Source: CAYGDP01 sp964348665
Lineage (GTDB): Bacteria > Verrucomicrobiota > Verrucomicrobiia > Palsa-1439 > CAYGDP01
Direction of reading: 5' to 3'
Length of the DNA stretch: 64,000 bases
NCBI GenBank assembly: GCA_964348665.1
Contig: CAYGDP010000015.1
Span: forward strand, 1 to 64,000
Part shown: piece after piece, positions 26,251 to 41,200 of the stretch
Layout: each line of letters opens with the position of its first letter
How positions within the stretch are numbered: the first letter of the stretch is position 1
Translations under genes and position numbers: made by a program
Notes under the pieces: model-generated
Database searches by the model: none
Told to the model about the DNA's origin: nothing
What the model saw: only the letters and a program-made list of their open reading frames with translations

Positions 26251-29200
26251 ATGAGCATTCGTAGTCTTCGCCGAAACCTAAGCCGATGGTGGGAGAACCG
26301 AGGGCGGTCAACACCTTCGCGGCAAACACGTCTCAAACACCGATTGCCGACTCATCAGCAATCGTCGGTATTATCGCCAGAAATTCTCGAACAGCGCATT
26401 GCTCCAGCAACCGCCACATGGGACGGCGGCGGTGCTGGCACGAATTGGACCACCGCGCTAAACTGGGTCGGCGACATCGCACCCTCCCCTGGTGATGATT
26501 TGGTTTTTCCCGGCGGAGCGCTGCAATTAACAAACGTCAATAATTTCGGCAATGGAACAAGTTTCGCCTCCGTCACTTTGTCCGGAAGCGGTTATATAAT
26601 CAGTGGGAACGAAATCGCGATTGGTTTGGGGGGGATCACCGATTCTTCCGGCGGAGCGAATACGATTTCATTTCCCATGTCGATGCCAACAAATCGGACG
26701 TTTAACGTCAGCTCGGGCGGAGTACTTACTGCTACAGCGGTGCTAAGCGGAGCGGGCGGAGTGGTCAAAACAGGTCCCGGTGCTATGGCGCTGACGGCTG
26801 CAAACACGTACACGGGAACCACTTCGACTGATGCAGGCGCGCTCGCAATTAATGGCCCTATGGGAGGCAATTCATTCGCGCTCAATGGAGGCACTCTTGG
26901 CGGCACAGGCACCGTCGGCGCCATTTCCGCAAATCCTGCAGGAGGCGCAGTCAATCCGGGAAGTCCCATTACTGGTACTGGAATTCTCAATACGGGAAAC
27001 ATCACCTTTAACGGAACAACGAACTACAACATTGACATCAACGGTTCGTCCCCTGGCACGGGTCATGACCAACTCAACGTCGCTGGCACTGTCAATCTAA
27101 GCGGCAGCACATTGAACGGCATTGTGAACACCGGGTTCGATCCTTCCGGTGGAACAACATTCACAATCCTGATCAATGATTTCGGCGACCCGATCACAGG
27201 AACATTTGCAGGAATGCCCGAAGGCTCGGTTTTCGCCATGAGCGGCAAGGCTTTTTCCATCAGCTATGTTGGGGGCGATGGCAATGACGTAGTGTTGACT
27301 CGACAGAGGTACGACTGGGACGGCGGCGGTTCCACTAACGACTGGAGCGACTTCTTAAACTGGGTTGGCGATGTAAGTCCCCCGGGCGGCGGTGGAGCGG
27401 ACATAGTTTTTCCCAGCTCCGGCGTTGACCCGACGAGCTTATCAAACAACAACGACTACGCGCCGGGGACGCTCTTCAATTCCATCGGTATCATCGGTAC
27501 TGGATACGCTCTAAGTGGAAACTCGATTGACCTTGGAGGTGGCGGCATCAAAGACACCTCGGGAGGTAACAATACGATTTCGCTAGCTATGTCACTGCCA
27601 GCGGGTCGGACTATCGACACCGGTGCCGGCACAAACCTGACATTAAGCGGCGTTCTAAGCGGCGCCGGCGGTCTGACCAAAACTGGTTCGGGCACACTTA
27701 TCCTGAATGCCGCCAACACTAATACCGGCTCCACAACAATCAGCGGTGGCGTCATCAACATTCAGCACATTTCTGCGCTGGGTTCGACAGCCGCCGGAAC
27801 GACCGTGGCGTCTGGCGCGCACTTACAAATCCAAGGCAGCCTAAGTTTTGACGCCGAACCGCTGACTCTTAACGGTGGTGGACTGGGAGGCACCGGCGCG
27901 TTGCGAAGCATGAGCGGCACGAATACATGGACAGGACCAATCACCTTGGCCACGAACAGCACGATTGGCGTGAATGCCGGGCAGTTGACTGTAAGCAGTA
28001 TAATTAACGGTAGTGCGAATTTGACTGCGGCTGGTCCCGGGGGCAGTCCTGTTCTAGTGCTAAGCGGAGCAAATACTTACACTGGGACAACAAGCACAGC
28101 TACGGGCGGAAATCTCACACTTCGACTCGGCGCAAACGGAGTCATCCCCAATTCCAGCTCTGTAACCGTCGTAGCCGGCACGACGCTGGACCTCAACAAT
28201 TTTAATGACACGATCGGTTCGTTGACTGTTGAGAGCGGCCTTGGATCTGGATCCCTTGTCACCACTGGCACGGGAACTCTAACGCTCGGCGGCAACGTGA
28301 CCCTCAATTCCACAGGAGGCGGCGCAGCGGGCGCAACCATTTCCGGCAATCTAAGCCTCGGTTCGGTGGCGCGAACCTTTTCTATTTCAGATGGCAGCGC
28401 ATCTATGGATCTATTCGTATCGGCCACAGTTCTAGGCAGTGGTGGCGCTGCGGTAACCAAAACGGGAATTGGCACGATGCAATTCAGTGGGACAAATATC
28501 TATCCCGGTGGAAACACCATCAATGGAGGTGTCTTCAGCGTCACGCAGGACCTTGCGCTAGGCGCTGCGCCTGGATCGCCAACACCTAGCGCAATTTCTC
28601 TGCTAAGTGGCGGCACACTGCAAGCGGCCGGAACTTTCACTTTGCACGCCAACCGTGGCATCGACCTCTCCGCTGGCGGCGGTAACATTGATGTCGGCCC
28701 CGGTAATGTATTGACGTACAACGGCATCATTGCCGGCCCCGGCGGTCCAACGTTAACCAAAGAGGGTTCGGGCACATTAGTTCTGGGTGGACCAAACACC
28801 TATTCTGGCTCTACCACCGTCAACAACGGCACGCTCGAGCTTGCCAGTGACAACGCGCTTGGTGGCACGGGTAACGGGACGACTGTCAACACAGGCGCTA
28901 CATTGCGATTGAACAATGTCACGATCGGCGGCGAGCAATTGACCATCAACGGGTCCGGGGTCGGTGGATTCGGCGCTCTCGCTGGATTTTCAGGAACTAG
29001 TACCTGGGGAAACACGATTTCACTCGGTTCCAATTCCACCATCGGCAGCGGATCAGGAGCAACCTTTACGGTCAGTGGAAATATCAACGGCTCCGGATTT
29101 CCGTTGAACTTTGATCCCGCGCCAGGCTCGAATCTCATCGTCAGCGGCCAAATCAGCGGCGCCGGCGATCTGACAAAAAAAGGACCTGGCGTTCTCAGAC

Positions 29201-32200
29201 TTTCCAATACATCCAATTCCTACACCGGGAATACAATCATCCTCGATGGCGTTCTCGAAGTCAGCGCGAATGTTCCCAGCGGCGCGCCCAGTCCGTTGGG
29301 AAATACCACCAGCCCCATTCTCATCGGTGATACCTCCGGCAGCACCAACGCCAATCTCCGCAATACCGTCACGTTGACCATCGGTCGCGACATCACCAGC
29401 CGCGCTGGCAGCACCGGCAATAACACCGTCGAAAATACCGGGGGCGGACCCTCACTCACGCTCGACGGCAGCATTGTGCTAAATAAAGATCTAAACCTCG
29501 TTTCTGGAGGCGGCATCCTGCAAGTGGATGGCACAATCTCCGGCGCGCAAGGAATCGTCACAGGTGGTTCCGCGCCAGTCAAACTCACCGCCCCCAATAC
29601 CTACAGTGGCACGACGACCGTGATGGGCAGCACATTGGAAATCTGGAATGCGACTGCCCTTGGCGGCACAGGCACCGGCACCGTCGTCAATGCCGGCGGT
29701 AAGCTCGAATTGAACAACAACATCACGGTGATTACAGAATCTCTATCGCTCTCCGGCTCATTGACAAACAGCGATAACAATACTTGGGCAGGCCCGATTT
29801 CATTGGGCGGCGCGGGAAGTGATATCTCATCTGATTTAGGATTGCTCACTCTCTCCGGCGGAATCAATAACAACGGCAACGACCTCACTTTCAACACCGT
29901 CGGAGGCAATATCACCGCTACTAATATCATCAGCGGCGGCGGCGGGCTCAATACGAACGGCGGCGGGACAGTCTTCTTGAGTGGTGTCAATACATACACC
30001 GGCGTCACCACCATCAACTCGGGCATTCTGAACATCCAAAATGCGGCTGCTCTCGGCGGAACCGGCTCTGGCACAAGCGTAAACCTCGGCGCCACACTTG
30101 AATTGGAAGGCACAATCTCTTTTGCGGCCGAACCGCTGACTCTCAATGGCATCGGCGCTGGCAGCATCGGCGCTTTACGAACCACGGGGACAGGACTCAA
30201 AACTTGGAGCGGCCCGATCACACTCGCGTCCGGCAGTTCGATTGTCACGCCGGGCGGCGGTGCAACTTTGAACATTACTGGCACGATCAACAATGCCGGC
30301 TTTCCCCTAACCTTCGACCTCATCAGCTTCGCGACTGTTTCGGGAGTCATCAGTGGCGCCGGAGACCTAAACTTGAACGGCAGCGGAAATCTTAGTCTTA
30401 ACGCCGCCAACACTTATTCGGGCAACACATTCGTAAACGGCGGCACCCTGCGCATCAACAACAGTTCTGCCTTGGGCGGCACGGCCAGCGGAACAACTGT
30501 CAACGGCGGCGCGGCACTCGAGTTCGGTTCCGGTCTTTCGGTTGGCGAACCACTGATCCTAAATGGCATTGGCCCGTTGAGCGACGGCGCGTTACGCGCT
30601 GAATTTTCGGGAAACATCCACTCGGGCAGCATCACACTCGGTTCTTCCGCCGCCATCGGCGCGTTGGCCGGCGGCGGATTTACGTTCACCGGCCCTATCA
30701 ATAACGCCGGATTCCCGCTCACGTTTTTCGTGGACAGCAGCAGCTCCACTCTCGTGTCCAGCGTCATCAGCGGCGCGGGAGGTCTCACCAAGGATTTTGA
30801 CGGCGTATTGGTTCTCGTCGGCGCCAACACGTACGGCGGCCCAACAACCATCAACAATGGCGCGATTCAATTGGCAGCCGCCGAAGTCATTCCCAATAGT
30901 AGCGCCGTGACGATCGTTGGCGGCGGAGGACAACTCGACCTGAATAACTTTAATGAAACGTTTGGCTCCCTTGCCGGTGGCGGCCTATTGACTTTTGGAT
31001 CGGGTGGCGCCAATACACTCACGGTAGGCGATGCGGCAAATACCACTTTTTCGGGTGTGATTGATTCCACCAGCGATGTCAGCGACAATTTCATCAAGGT
31101 CGGCACCGGCGTTCTCCAGTTTGGCGGCAGCGGCGGCAACGGATTCACAGGGTCTACCCTCGTCAATGGCGGAACATTGGAGCTGAATAAATCGGGCGTC
31201 TCCCAGGCCATCGTGGGATCCTTGGTCGTTGGCGACGATCTTGGTGGTGATAACGTGGATAATGTCGTCTTCTTGTCTCCCGATCAAATCGCGGACACCT
31301 CTCCGGTTTCCGTTCGAAGCTCCGGGCAACTGAATCTGAATAACCTCATTGATACGGTGGGCGCCTTGACGTTTTTTAGCAATAATTCCTTCGGGGCAGA
31401 TCTCCTGACCGGTTCTGGAGGCATGCTGACTCTCAATGGAAATGTAACACTCAACGTGGTCGGCGGCGGCAATGCCGGCGCCTATTTTAGCGGGAATTTG
31501 TCCCTGGGTGGAACCACGAGAACATTCACGATCAATGGCGGCACTGGACTTCCCGCTGATTTGACAATCGACGGCAGCATCAGCGGCACGGCAGCCGAAG
31601 GTTTTACCAAAAACGGCCCCGGCAAGTTGGAATTTACAGGCATCACGGGCAACACGTACACAGGCACCACCACGGTCAATGATGGCACCCTGAAATTGAA
31701 CAAACTGGTTGGTCTCGCCATCGCAGGCCCATTGGTCATCGGCGATGATGCCGGCGGAGCGTTAGCAGACGAAGTTATTTACTTCGATCCCAATGAACAA
31801 ATTGGAGATACCGTTCCGGTCACGGTGCGCAGCTCTGGTTATCTGGAACTCGGTAATTTCTCCGACACAATCGGGTCTCTCACACTTTTCAGCGGCACGA
31901 CAGAAGGAGGCTGGGTATCCAGCGCCGATGGCATATTAACGCTGAATGGGAATGTCACGCTGAACGTTTTTGGCACGGGCGCTACGGAAGCTAAAATTGC
32001 CGCAGCTCTCGATCTGGGCATTGCCACGCGCACCTTTACCATCGCGGATGGCGCAGCCACCACCGACCTCGTCGCGGAAGGCGTTATCAGCGGCGTTGGC
32101 GTTGGATTGACTAAAGTTGGACCCGGCACGTTGCACCTCGATGGCCCGGCTTCGAACACCTACGACGGTACGACAACCGTCAACGAAGGCGTGTTGGAAT

Positions 32201-35200
32201 TGCACAAAGACCCCGGCTTCCTCGCCATCGCCGGTCAGCTATCCATCGGCGACAACGCCGGAGGCAACGACGCGGACGTCGTGCGGCTGATGGAATCCAA
32301 CCAAATCACCGACACGTTTACCAATACAGTGACCGTCTCCAGTTCCGGTCTTTTGGACCTCAACAACTTCTCCGATCTGATTGGTCAACTGACCATTATG
32401 AGTGGCGATACCTTTGGAGCCGATATCATCACCGGAGCGGCTGGAATTTTGTCATTAAATAACAATGTCACGCACAGCTCCATCTTGAGCGGCGCTGGTG
32501 GCGCGCGCATCACGGGCAATCTCTCGCTTGGTGGCGCAACGCGGACTTTCACAATCGTAAACGGGTCAGCCCCCAATGATCTTACCATTGATGGCGTGAT
32601 TAGTGGCGCGGCCGTGGGACTGATCAAGGCAGGGCTAGGTGGATTGCAATTGAGCGGTAGCTCGGCCAACACGTTCACCAATGACACGACTGTCAATGAG
32701 GGCACGCTCGAATTGAATAAATCAGCCAACATTGTCGCGGTACCGGCGGGGTTGCACATTGGCGATGGTGTAGGCGGTAGCGACGCGGATGTAGTGCGAT
32801 TATTGAACAATGGCCAGATCGCGGACGCCTCCGATATTCAGATTGATCCTTCCGGGTTCCTCGACCTAAACGGTTTTTCGGATACCGTCCGTGCCTTCGA
32901 TTTGTACGCCGATCCTGCATCCGCCCCCCATATTCAAACAGGCATCGGAACGCTCACCTTGGGGGGCAACATTTTCCTGACTCAAAACACCGGGGGCGGC
33001 GCTACCGCGGTGATCTCCGGCAACCTCGATCTGGGCGGCGCGACGCGCAATTTTAATTTTGCCAACGGCGCTGCGCCAGTGGATATCGACATCTCGGCGG
33101 CGATCAGCAATGGCAATATCAACAAGCAAGGATTTGGCACGCTACAGTTCTCCGGGGCAACTCCCAACACCTATTCCGGTAGCACCAATGTTAGCTCCGG
33201 CACGTTGCTGCTGAATAAATCACCCGGCGTAACCGCCATCGCCAGCGCATTCTTAACGATCGGCGGCGGTGTCAACGGGAATAATGGCGACGTGGTGCGC
33301 CTCCTTGCGAACGATCAAATTTCTAATGCCACGGAAGTGGATATTATTGCGACGGGTCTGTTCGATCTAAATGGGTTCAATGATGCCATCGGCATCCTGG
33401 ATCTGCGTACCGGCGCGGCGTTCGGAGCGGATGTGACAACAGGCACAGGCACTCTGACTCTTAACAACAACCTCCACGTGACCGCGCTTTTTTCAGACGG
33501 CGTTGGAACAACCATCTCTGGAAACCTATCCCTCGGCGGCGCAACACGCATGTTCACGGTGGAAGATTCTGCCGCCGCAGTGGATCTTGATGTCTCTGCC
33601 GTTATTTCCAACGGCGGACTGACAAAAACCGACCCCGGCACGCTCCGATTGCTCGGCGCCAACACCTACAGCGGCACTACCACCGTGAGCGCAGGCATTC
33701 TTTTGGTCAACGGCACAAACACCAGCAGTCCCGTCAGCCTCAACGGCGGTTTCCTCGGCGGCACCGGCACCGTCGGCACGGTTACCTCCACCACCTTGGG
33801 AGGAGTTCTTAATCCAGGGGATCCAGTCAGCAATACCGATATTTTTGATTCCGGGAATCTCAACCTAAGCACCGGCGCGCCAACGTTTGCCCCCAATATC
33901 AATGGCACAACACCCGGCACCGATTACGACCAGCTCAATGTGACCGGCACGGTAAATATAACGGGCGCAATCCTCTCCGGCGGATTGACCTTTGCTCCAC
34001 CGATCGGGACAACATTCACCATCATCAACAACGACAGCATTGATGCCGTCGTAGGAGCTTTCGCAGGCCTTCCCGAAGGCGCATCACTGGTGCTCAACAG
34101 CCTGAACTTCACCATCAGCTACGTCGGTGGCACCAGCAACGATGTCGTTTTGACCCGTGAAAGCACGGCTTTTGTCTGGGACGGTGGCGGCGGTTGCAAT
34201 TGGTCAAACCCCAGCAATTGGACAAGTGGAATCGCTCCGCAGCCGGGTGATTCGTTGACCTTCAACGCGGTGACATCTTGCATGAATCCCCTAAATGATT
34301 TTGCGCCGGGGACGACCTTTGCCAACATCAACGTGGCGATCGACGCGTATACTCTCTCGGGAAACTCGGTGGATCTGACGGGATCGCTCAACGCGAACTT
34401 CGGAAGCGGCACCAGCACGATCAACCTGCCTGTAGGCGGCACGGCGGGGATCAATAAATCCGGTGGTGGCACCCTCGTTTTCGATCGGAGCAATACATAC
34501 ACCGGCATCACCATGGTGAACGACGGTGTGCTGACAATCCAAAATGGTCTCGCCCTTGGCGGAACTGCTTCCGGAACGGTTGTCATGCCGGGAGGGGGGC
34601 TGCATTTGGATGGAGTCATCGTGGGGCCCGAACCCCTTACGTTGAACGGAATCGGGCCGAGCGGAACGGGAGCGCTACGAGAACTTGGCGCATTGGCAAG
34701 CACTTGGGGCGGCAACATCACACTGGCGTCAGCAAGCACCATCATTTCGTTTGGAGCCGTCTCCACTCTCAATCTCACCGGCAATATTGACAACGGCGGA
34801 TTTGACCTGACGATTGATGCATTCCAGCCTACCAACATCAGCGGAGTCATTAGCGGCCTGGGCGGTTTGATCAAAATCGGCGGTAATACGCTGACGCTCT
34901 CTGGCGGCGCTTCCAACACCTATACCGGAACCACCACCGTCGAGGACGGCACTTTGCAACTCAATAAATCCGCAGGAACCGCGATTGCCGGTCCCTTGGA
35001 AATTGGCAACACAACCGGCACAAACGATTCCGCAATCGTCCGATTGCAAAACCACGATCAAATCGCCAATACGGTGATCGTCGGGATGGCAGCAGAAAGT
35101 TTGTTCGATCTGAACGGATTCAATGACACCGTCGGCGGTCTCGACCTCGACATTGGGTCGAGCGTGGGCGCAAACGTGACGACCGGCCTGGGAACGTTGA

Positions 35201-38200
35201 CCTTGAACGGAGACGTCCAAATCGGTGTGAGCGGAACCGGAGCGAATAGCGCGGCGATCGATGGCAACCTCGACCTCGGCGGCGCTATGCGCACCTTTAC
35301 GATCGCCAACGGCAGCGCCATTGATGATCTGGTTGTTAACGCAGCAATCTCCAATGGCGGTCTTACCAAGATCGGCCCCGGCGCCCTGATGCTAACGGGA
35401 ACGAATTCGTACGCGGGCGCAACCACCGTAAATGATGGCGAACTGTTGATTGATGGCGACACGTCTTTGAGCAACTTCACCGTCAATAGCGGCGGCAGAC
35501 TCGCTGGCGACGGCGGCATTGTCGGCGATGTCACCATCAATTCCGGCGGCACATTCGCGCCCGGCGCAAGCCCCGGCACTGTCACAAGTCTAAATGTCAT
35601 TTTAAGCGCGGGTTCCACCTACGAAGTGCAACTGAACGGATCAATCCCCGGCACGGATTATGATCAGCTCTATGTCAATGGCACTCTCAATCTCGGCGGC
35701 GCCACCTTGACAGGTTCCTCTTCCTTCTCCTATGCCCCCGCCACGACGCTGCTGATTATCGACAATGACTCCTCGGACCCAATCATCGGAACGTTTGCGG
35801 GACTTCCCGAAGGCGGTTTGATCAATATCGGCGGCCAGCCTTTTGTCATTAGCTACGTCGGCGGCACTGGCAATGATGTCACACTCACTCGCAGCACCAA
35901 CATCCTCGTCACCTCGGTCGCTGACAACGGAGCCGGCACGTTGCGACAGGCGATCCTCGACGCAAACGCCGCGCCCGGTCCCGATTTCATCGCGTTCAAC
36001 ATCATCGGACCTTGCCCCAATACCATCACGCTGGCATCGCCGCTCCCGGCCATCACAGATACGGTAACCATTGACGGTTATAGTCAGCCGGGCACTTCGA
36101 TCAATACAGATCCATCCGCATTCAACGGCGTGCTCTGCATCACGCTTGATGGCACTGCCATTGGCTTAACGAGCCAAATTCTCCGCATCGATAGCGCTGG
36201 CAACACCATCCGCGGTCTCAATTTCCAAAATGCCGACGCCGGCGCCGACACCGCCGCCATTCGGCTCAATGGCGCAGGCGCCACGGGCAACCACATCGAA
36301 GGCAACTTGATCGGCACCAATATCACAGGATCATTCGCCGCCTCCAACGGTCTTGGGATCGAAGTGTTCGGCGGCGCTGACGGCAACTTCATCGGTGGCT
36401 CCGATCTATCCGACCGCAACGTCATATCCGGTAACCTCAATCAAGGCATTTTGATTCGGTTAAGCAACAACAATCAAGTCCTCAACAATATCATCGGCCT
36501 CAATGCCGCCGGCAATGCCGACCTGCCGAACGTGGATGGTGTCCGCGTAGACGTCTCCAGCACTAATAACACCATTGGCGGCTCTACGGTCGCCGAGCGG
36601 AACGTGATTTCCGGTAACCTGACTTATGGCGTTGCTCTCGTTGCCGTTAGTTCTAATCCTGTGTCGGGCAATTACATCGGTACCGACGTCTCCGGTACCT
36701 CTGCGATCGGTAATACGACCGGAATCGCCCTCTTGGACGCTGACAACAGCACCATTGGCGGTTCTACACCCGACGCTGCCAATGTGATCTCCGGCAATAT
36801 CAACGACGGCATCCTCATTAGCGGCACTGGCAGCACTCTCAATTCTGTGATCGGAAACTATATCGGTACCGATCCCACTGGCACGATCGCGGTTCCCAAC
36901 CTCAACGGCGTCTGGATCGAACAAGGTGCCACCAACAACAATGTCGGCAACCTCACTTCCGGCGAGCGAAATATCATTTCCGGCAACTCGGCTTCGGGTG
37001 TCAATATCTCCGGTCTCGGCACTTCCAACAATTCCGTTCGCGGCAACTACATCGGCACCGATGCAACCGGCACGGCCGCCATCCCGAATGTCAATGGCGT
37101 TCGGATCGAATCCGATGCCACGAATAATATCGTCGGCGGCAACAGCGGCACCGGGTATGGCAACGTCATCTCCGGCAACTCTTCGAACGGCATCCATATT
37201 CGAGATGTCGGCGTCAGTGGAAATTCCGTACTGGGCAATCTCATCGGCACCGACGAATCCGGCTCCTTCGATCTCGGCAACGGCAGCAACGGCGTATTCA
37301 TTCAAGACTCGAACAACAACACCATCGGCGCCGCTGCCACAGGCTCCGCCAACGTGATCAGCGGCAATTTCAACAACGGTATCCACATCCTCGGCGCCTC
37401 GGCAACCGGCAACCTCGTTCAAGGCAACCTCATCGGCACCGATATCACCGGCATGGTCGACCTCGGCAATGGCGGCGCTTGCTGCGGTGGAATTTGGTCC
37501 GACTTCAATCAAGGAGTTCTCCTCGAAGGCGCCAGCAATAACATCATCGGCGGAAGTACGGTAGCGGAGGGCAATCTCATTTCCGGAAATCAATCCGGAC
37601 AATTGAAACTGATGATGGGCGCCAATTCTAATCTCGTTCAACACAATTTATTGGGACCTGACATCACCGGTTCCGCCGCGCTCACCGGCGGCGAAGGTCT
37701 CATTATCGCCGGCTCCGCTAACAACACAATCGGTGGCGCTGGCATCGGCAATGTCATTTCGGGAAGCGCCTTCGGATACGGGGTCATCCTCTATGACGCC
37801 GCCACGACCGGTAACGTTCTGCAAGGCAATTTGATCGGTGTCGCTTCCGATGGTGTCAGCCCTCTCGGGAACGGTTCGGCAGGCGTGGACATCGACACTG
37901 GCACCAGCAATAACACCATCGGTGGCACGGTCGCCGGGGAAGGCAACGTGATCGCCTTCAATAACGGCAGCGGCGTGGAAATCAACCCCAGCAACAACGG
38001 GAACTCGATCCTTGGAAATTCCATACACTCCAATACCGGCCTCGGCATCGCATTCTTTGGTGGCGGCCCAACTCCCAACGACCCTGGCGACATCGACACC
38101 GGCCCCAACGGTTTGCAAAACTTTCCCGACCTGACGTCCGCTCTGATCGGCACGGGGAATATCAACATTCAAGGAACTCTCACCAGCATTCCCAGCGGTT

Positions 38201-41200
38201 CCTATCGCATTGAAGTCTACGCCAACTCCACCGGCGATCCATCGGGTTACGGAGAAGGTGAGACGTTCCTGGGCTTCGTCAATGTCGTCACCGACATCAC
38301 CGGCAATGCCATCATCAATGCTACTCTCTCGGCAACCGTCACGTTGGGTCAAGTCATCACGGCCACGGCCACCGATTCCACCGGTAGCACGTCCGAATTT
38401 TCCGGTTATATCCCCGCCGCAATTTTGATCAGTGGCCAAAAATATATCGACCTCAATGGCAATGGCATCAAAGATGTCAGCGATTCCGGGGCGTCGGGCT
38501 GGACGATTTTCTTGGACAACAACAATAACGGCATCCTCGATGGCGAACCTAGCACCGTCACCAATGGTTCTGGCAATTATGCCCTGATGCTTACCACCAC
38601 CGGTACGTATCGTGTCCGCGAAGTCCTGCAAGCCGGCTGGATTAACACCACCCCCAACCCGCAAATTGGTTCGGCAACACCCAGCACCGTCTCCGTGCCG
38701 GGCTTGGATTTTGGCAATTTCCAGCTTGGCGGAATCGGCGGACAAAAATTCGCCGATATTGACGGCGATGGCAACCAAGATGGCGGCGAGCCGGGATTGC
38801 CGGGATGGACGATTTTCCTGGATGACAACAACAACGGCATTCATGATGGCGGCGAGTCCAGCACCACCACCGACAGCTCCGGCAATTACTCATTTACCGG
38901 ACTTGCCGCAGGCACGTATCGAGTGCGCGAAATCCTGCAACCGGGCTGGATACAGACCACCACCAACCCAACGGATAAAGTCATCACCAGCGGCCTTAGC
39001 TACGGCGGGGTCAATTTTGGCAACTTCCAGCTCGGCAGCATCAGCGGCGCGAAAATCAACGATCTCAATGGCAATGGACTCGTGGACGGTGGTGAACCGG
39101 GTTTGGCAGGATGGACTCTCTTCCTCGATCTCGATTCCGACGGGAATCTCGATGGCGGGGAGCCAAACACAATTACGAACGGCTCCGGCAACTACAGCTT
39201 CGCCAATCTCGGACCAGGCACCTATAGCCTTCGAGAGGTTGATCAGTCGGGCTGGATACAGACAAACGGAATTTCCCTCATCACCATAACGACCGGTGCA
39301 AGTTTCGCCGGCGTCAACGTCACCAATTTTCAACTCGGATCCATCAGTGGCCAAAAATTCGCGGATTTTAACGGCAATGGCATCAATGATGGCGCCATCG
39401 ATCCGGAGCTGGCCGGCTGGACCATCTTCCTTGACGCCAATAATAACGGCGTGCTCGACGGCGGAGAAACCAGCACCACCACCAATGGCANNNNNNNNNN
39501 NNNNNNNNNNNNNNNNNNNNNNNNNNNNNNNNNNNNNNNNNNNNNNNNNNNNNNNNNNNNNNNNNNNNNNNNNNNNNNNNNNNNNNNNNNCTCGACGGCG
39601 GAGAAACCAGCACCACCACCAATGGCACCGGCAATTATAATTTCACGGGATTATCGGCCGGCGGAGTCGTCGTTTGCGAAGTGCAACAACCCGGTTGGAT
39701 GCAAACTGGTTTTACAGGCTGCATCGGGTCCTCGGTCACCAGCGGCGGCACCGTGGTCGCCGACTTTGGAAATTTTGCGGCCATGACCGTCACCGGCCGG
39801 AAATTCAACGACTTGGACGGTGATGGCACTGATGACGGAGGAACCGATCCCGGATTGGCGGGCTGGACGATTGAACTCTGGCATGATGGCGATGCCAACG
39901 GGATTTTGAGCGGGGGCGATTTTGCCGAGCAAACCGCCGTTACCAATGGCAGCGGTAACTATTCCTTCCTCATTCCCGGCCCACACAACCACTTCCTTCT
40001 GGAAGTCGCACAACCCGGCTGGACCCAAACCACTCCCGCAAACCATTACACCCTGAACACGATCTCCAGCGGCGCAACTTTCAGCGGCTTTGATTTCGGC
40101 AATTTCCAGCTTGCCACCATCAGCGGCCAAAAATTCAATGACCTCGATGGCAATGGCGCTTTGAATGGCGGAGAATCAGGGTTGAGCGGGTGGACCATCT
40201 TCCTTGATTCCAATAACAATGGCGCTTTGGATGGCGGAGAATCATCCACGACAACGAGCGGTGTCGGCGGTAATTACACCTTTACCGGTCTGCTCCCCGG
40301 TTCCTATCGCGTTCGTGAAGTCCAGCAATCCGGCTGGACGCAAACCACCTCAAACCCATCCGACCTCGCCGTCACGAGCGGATCCAATCTCACCGGAGTG
40401 GATTTTGGAAACTTCCAGGATTTCTTCATCAGCGGTCGCAAATTCGAGGACTTCAATGGCGACGGCACCGATAACGGGGGAACAGACATCGGCTTGGCCG
40501 GATGGACGATCTTCCTCGATAACAATAACAACGGAACTCTGGATGGGGGTGAACCGACCAGCGCGACCAATGGCAGCGGGAATTTCAACTTTACCGGGCT
40601 TGGACCCGGCACGTATCGCGTGCGCGAAGTCCAACAATCCGGCTGGGTTCAAACTACAGCTGACCCTGCCGACATTGATGCCTCCAGCGGACTCGGATTC
40701 ACCTCGGCAGACTTCGGAAATTTCCAGCTCGGCATCCTCGGTGGCCGGAAGTTCCAAGACATTGATAGCGACGGCACCGACAACGGCGGCACAGAACCCG
40801 GGTTGACCGACTGGACGATATATCTCGATGACAATAACAACGGCATCTTGGATGTCGAGGAAACCAGCGTTGTCACCGACGAGACTGGTTTCTATACCCT
40901 GTCCAATCTCGAACCGGGAACATATCGCGTCCGCGAAGTCCAGCAATTCGGTTGGACACAAACAACATCCGACCCAAGTGACATAACCGTTACAAGTGGA
41001 ACAACCGTAACCGGCATCGATTTCGGCAATCATTTGGATCTTCCCGGTCTAACCATTGATGATGTTACCTTGACGGAAGGCAATAGCGGCACGCGCTTAT
41101 TTGTCTTCACACTCACCCTCTCGCAACCAACACCGGCGTCTGTCACGGTGGTTTTTGCGACGGCAGACAATACCGCAACGCGCGCAGACAACGATTACGA

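Noticed and set aside
36460..38844. Two long minus-strand open frames (394 and 398 codons) inside giant gene 2
   Set aside because: Shadows of the repetitive coding strand; composition follows the sense repeats and no start, ribosome site or family is evident.
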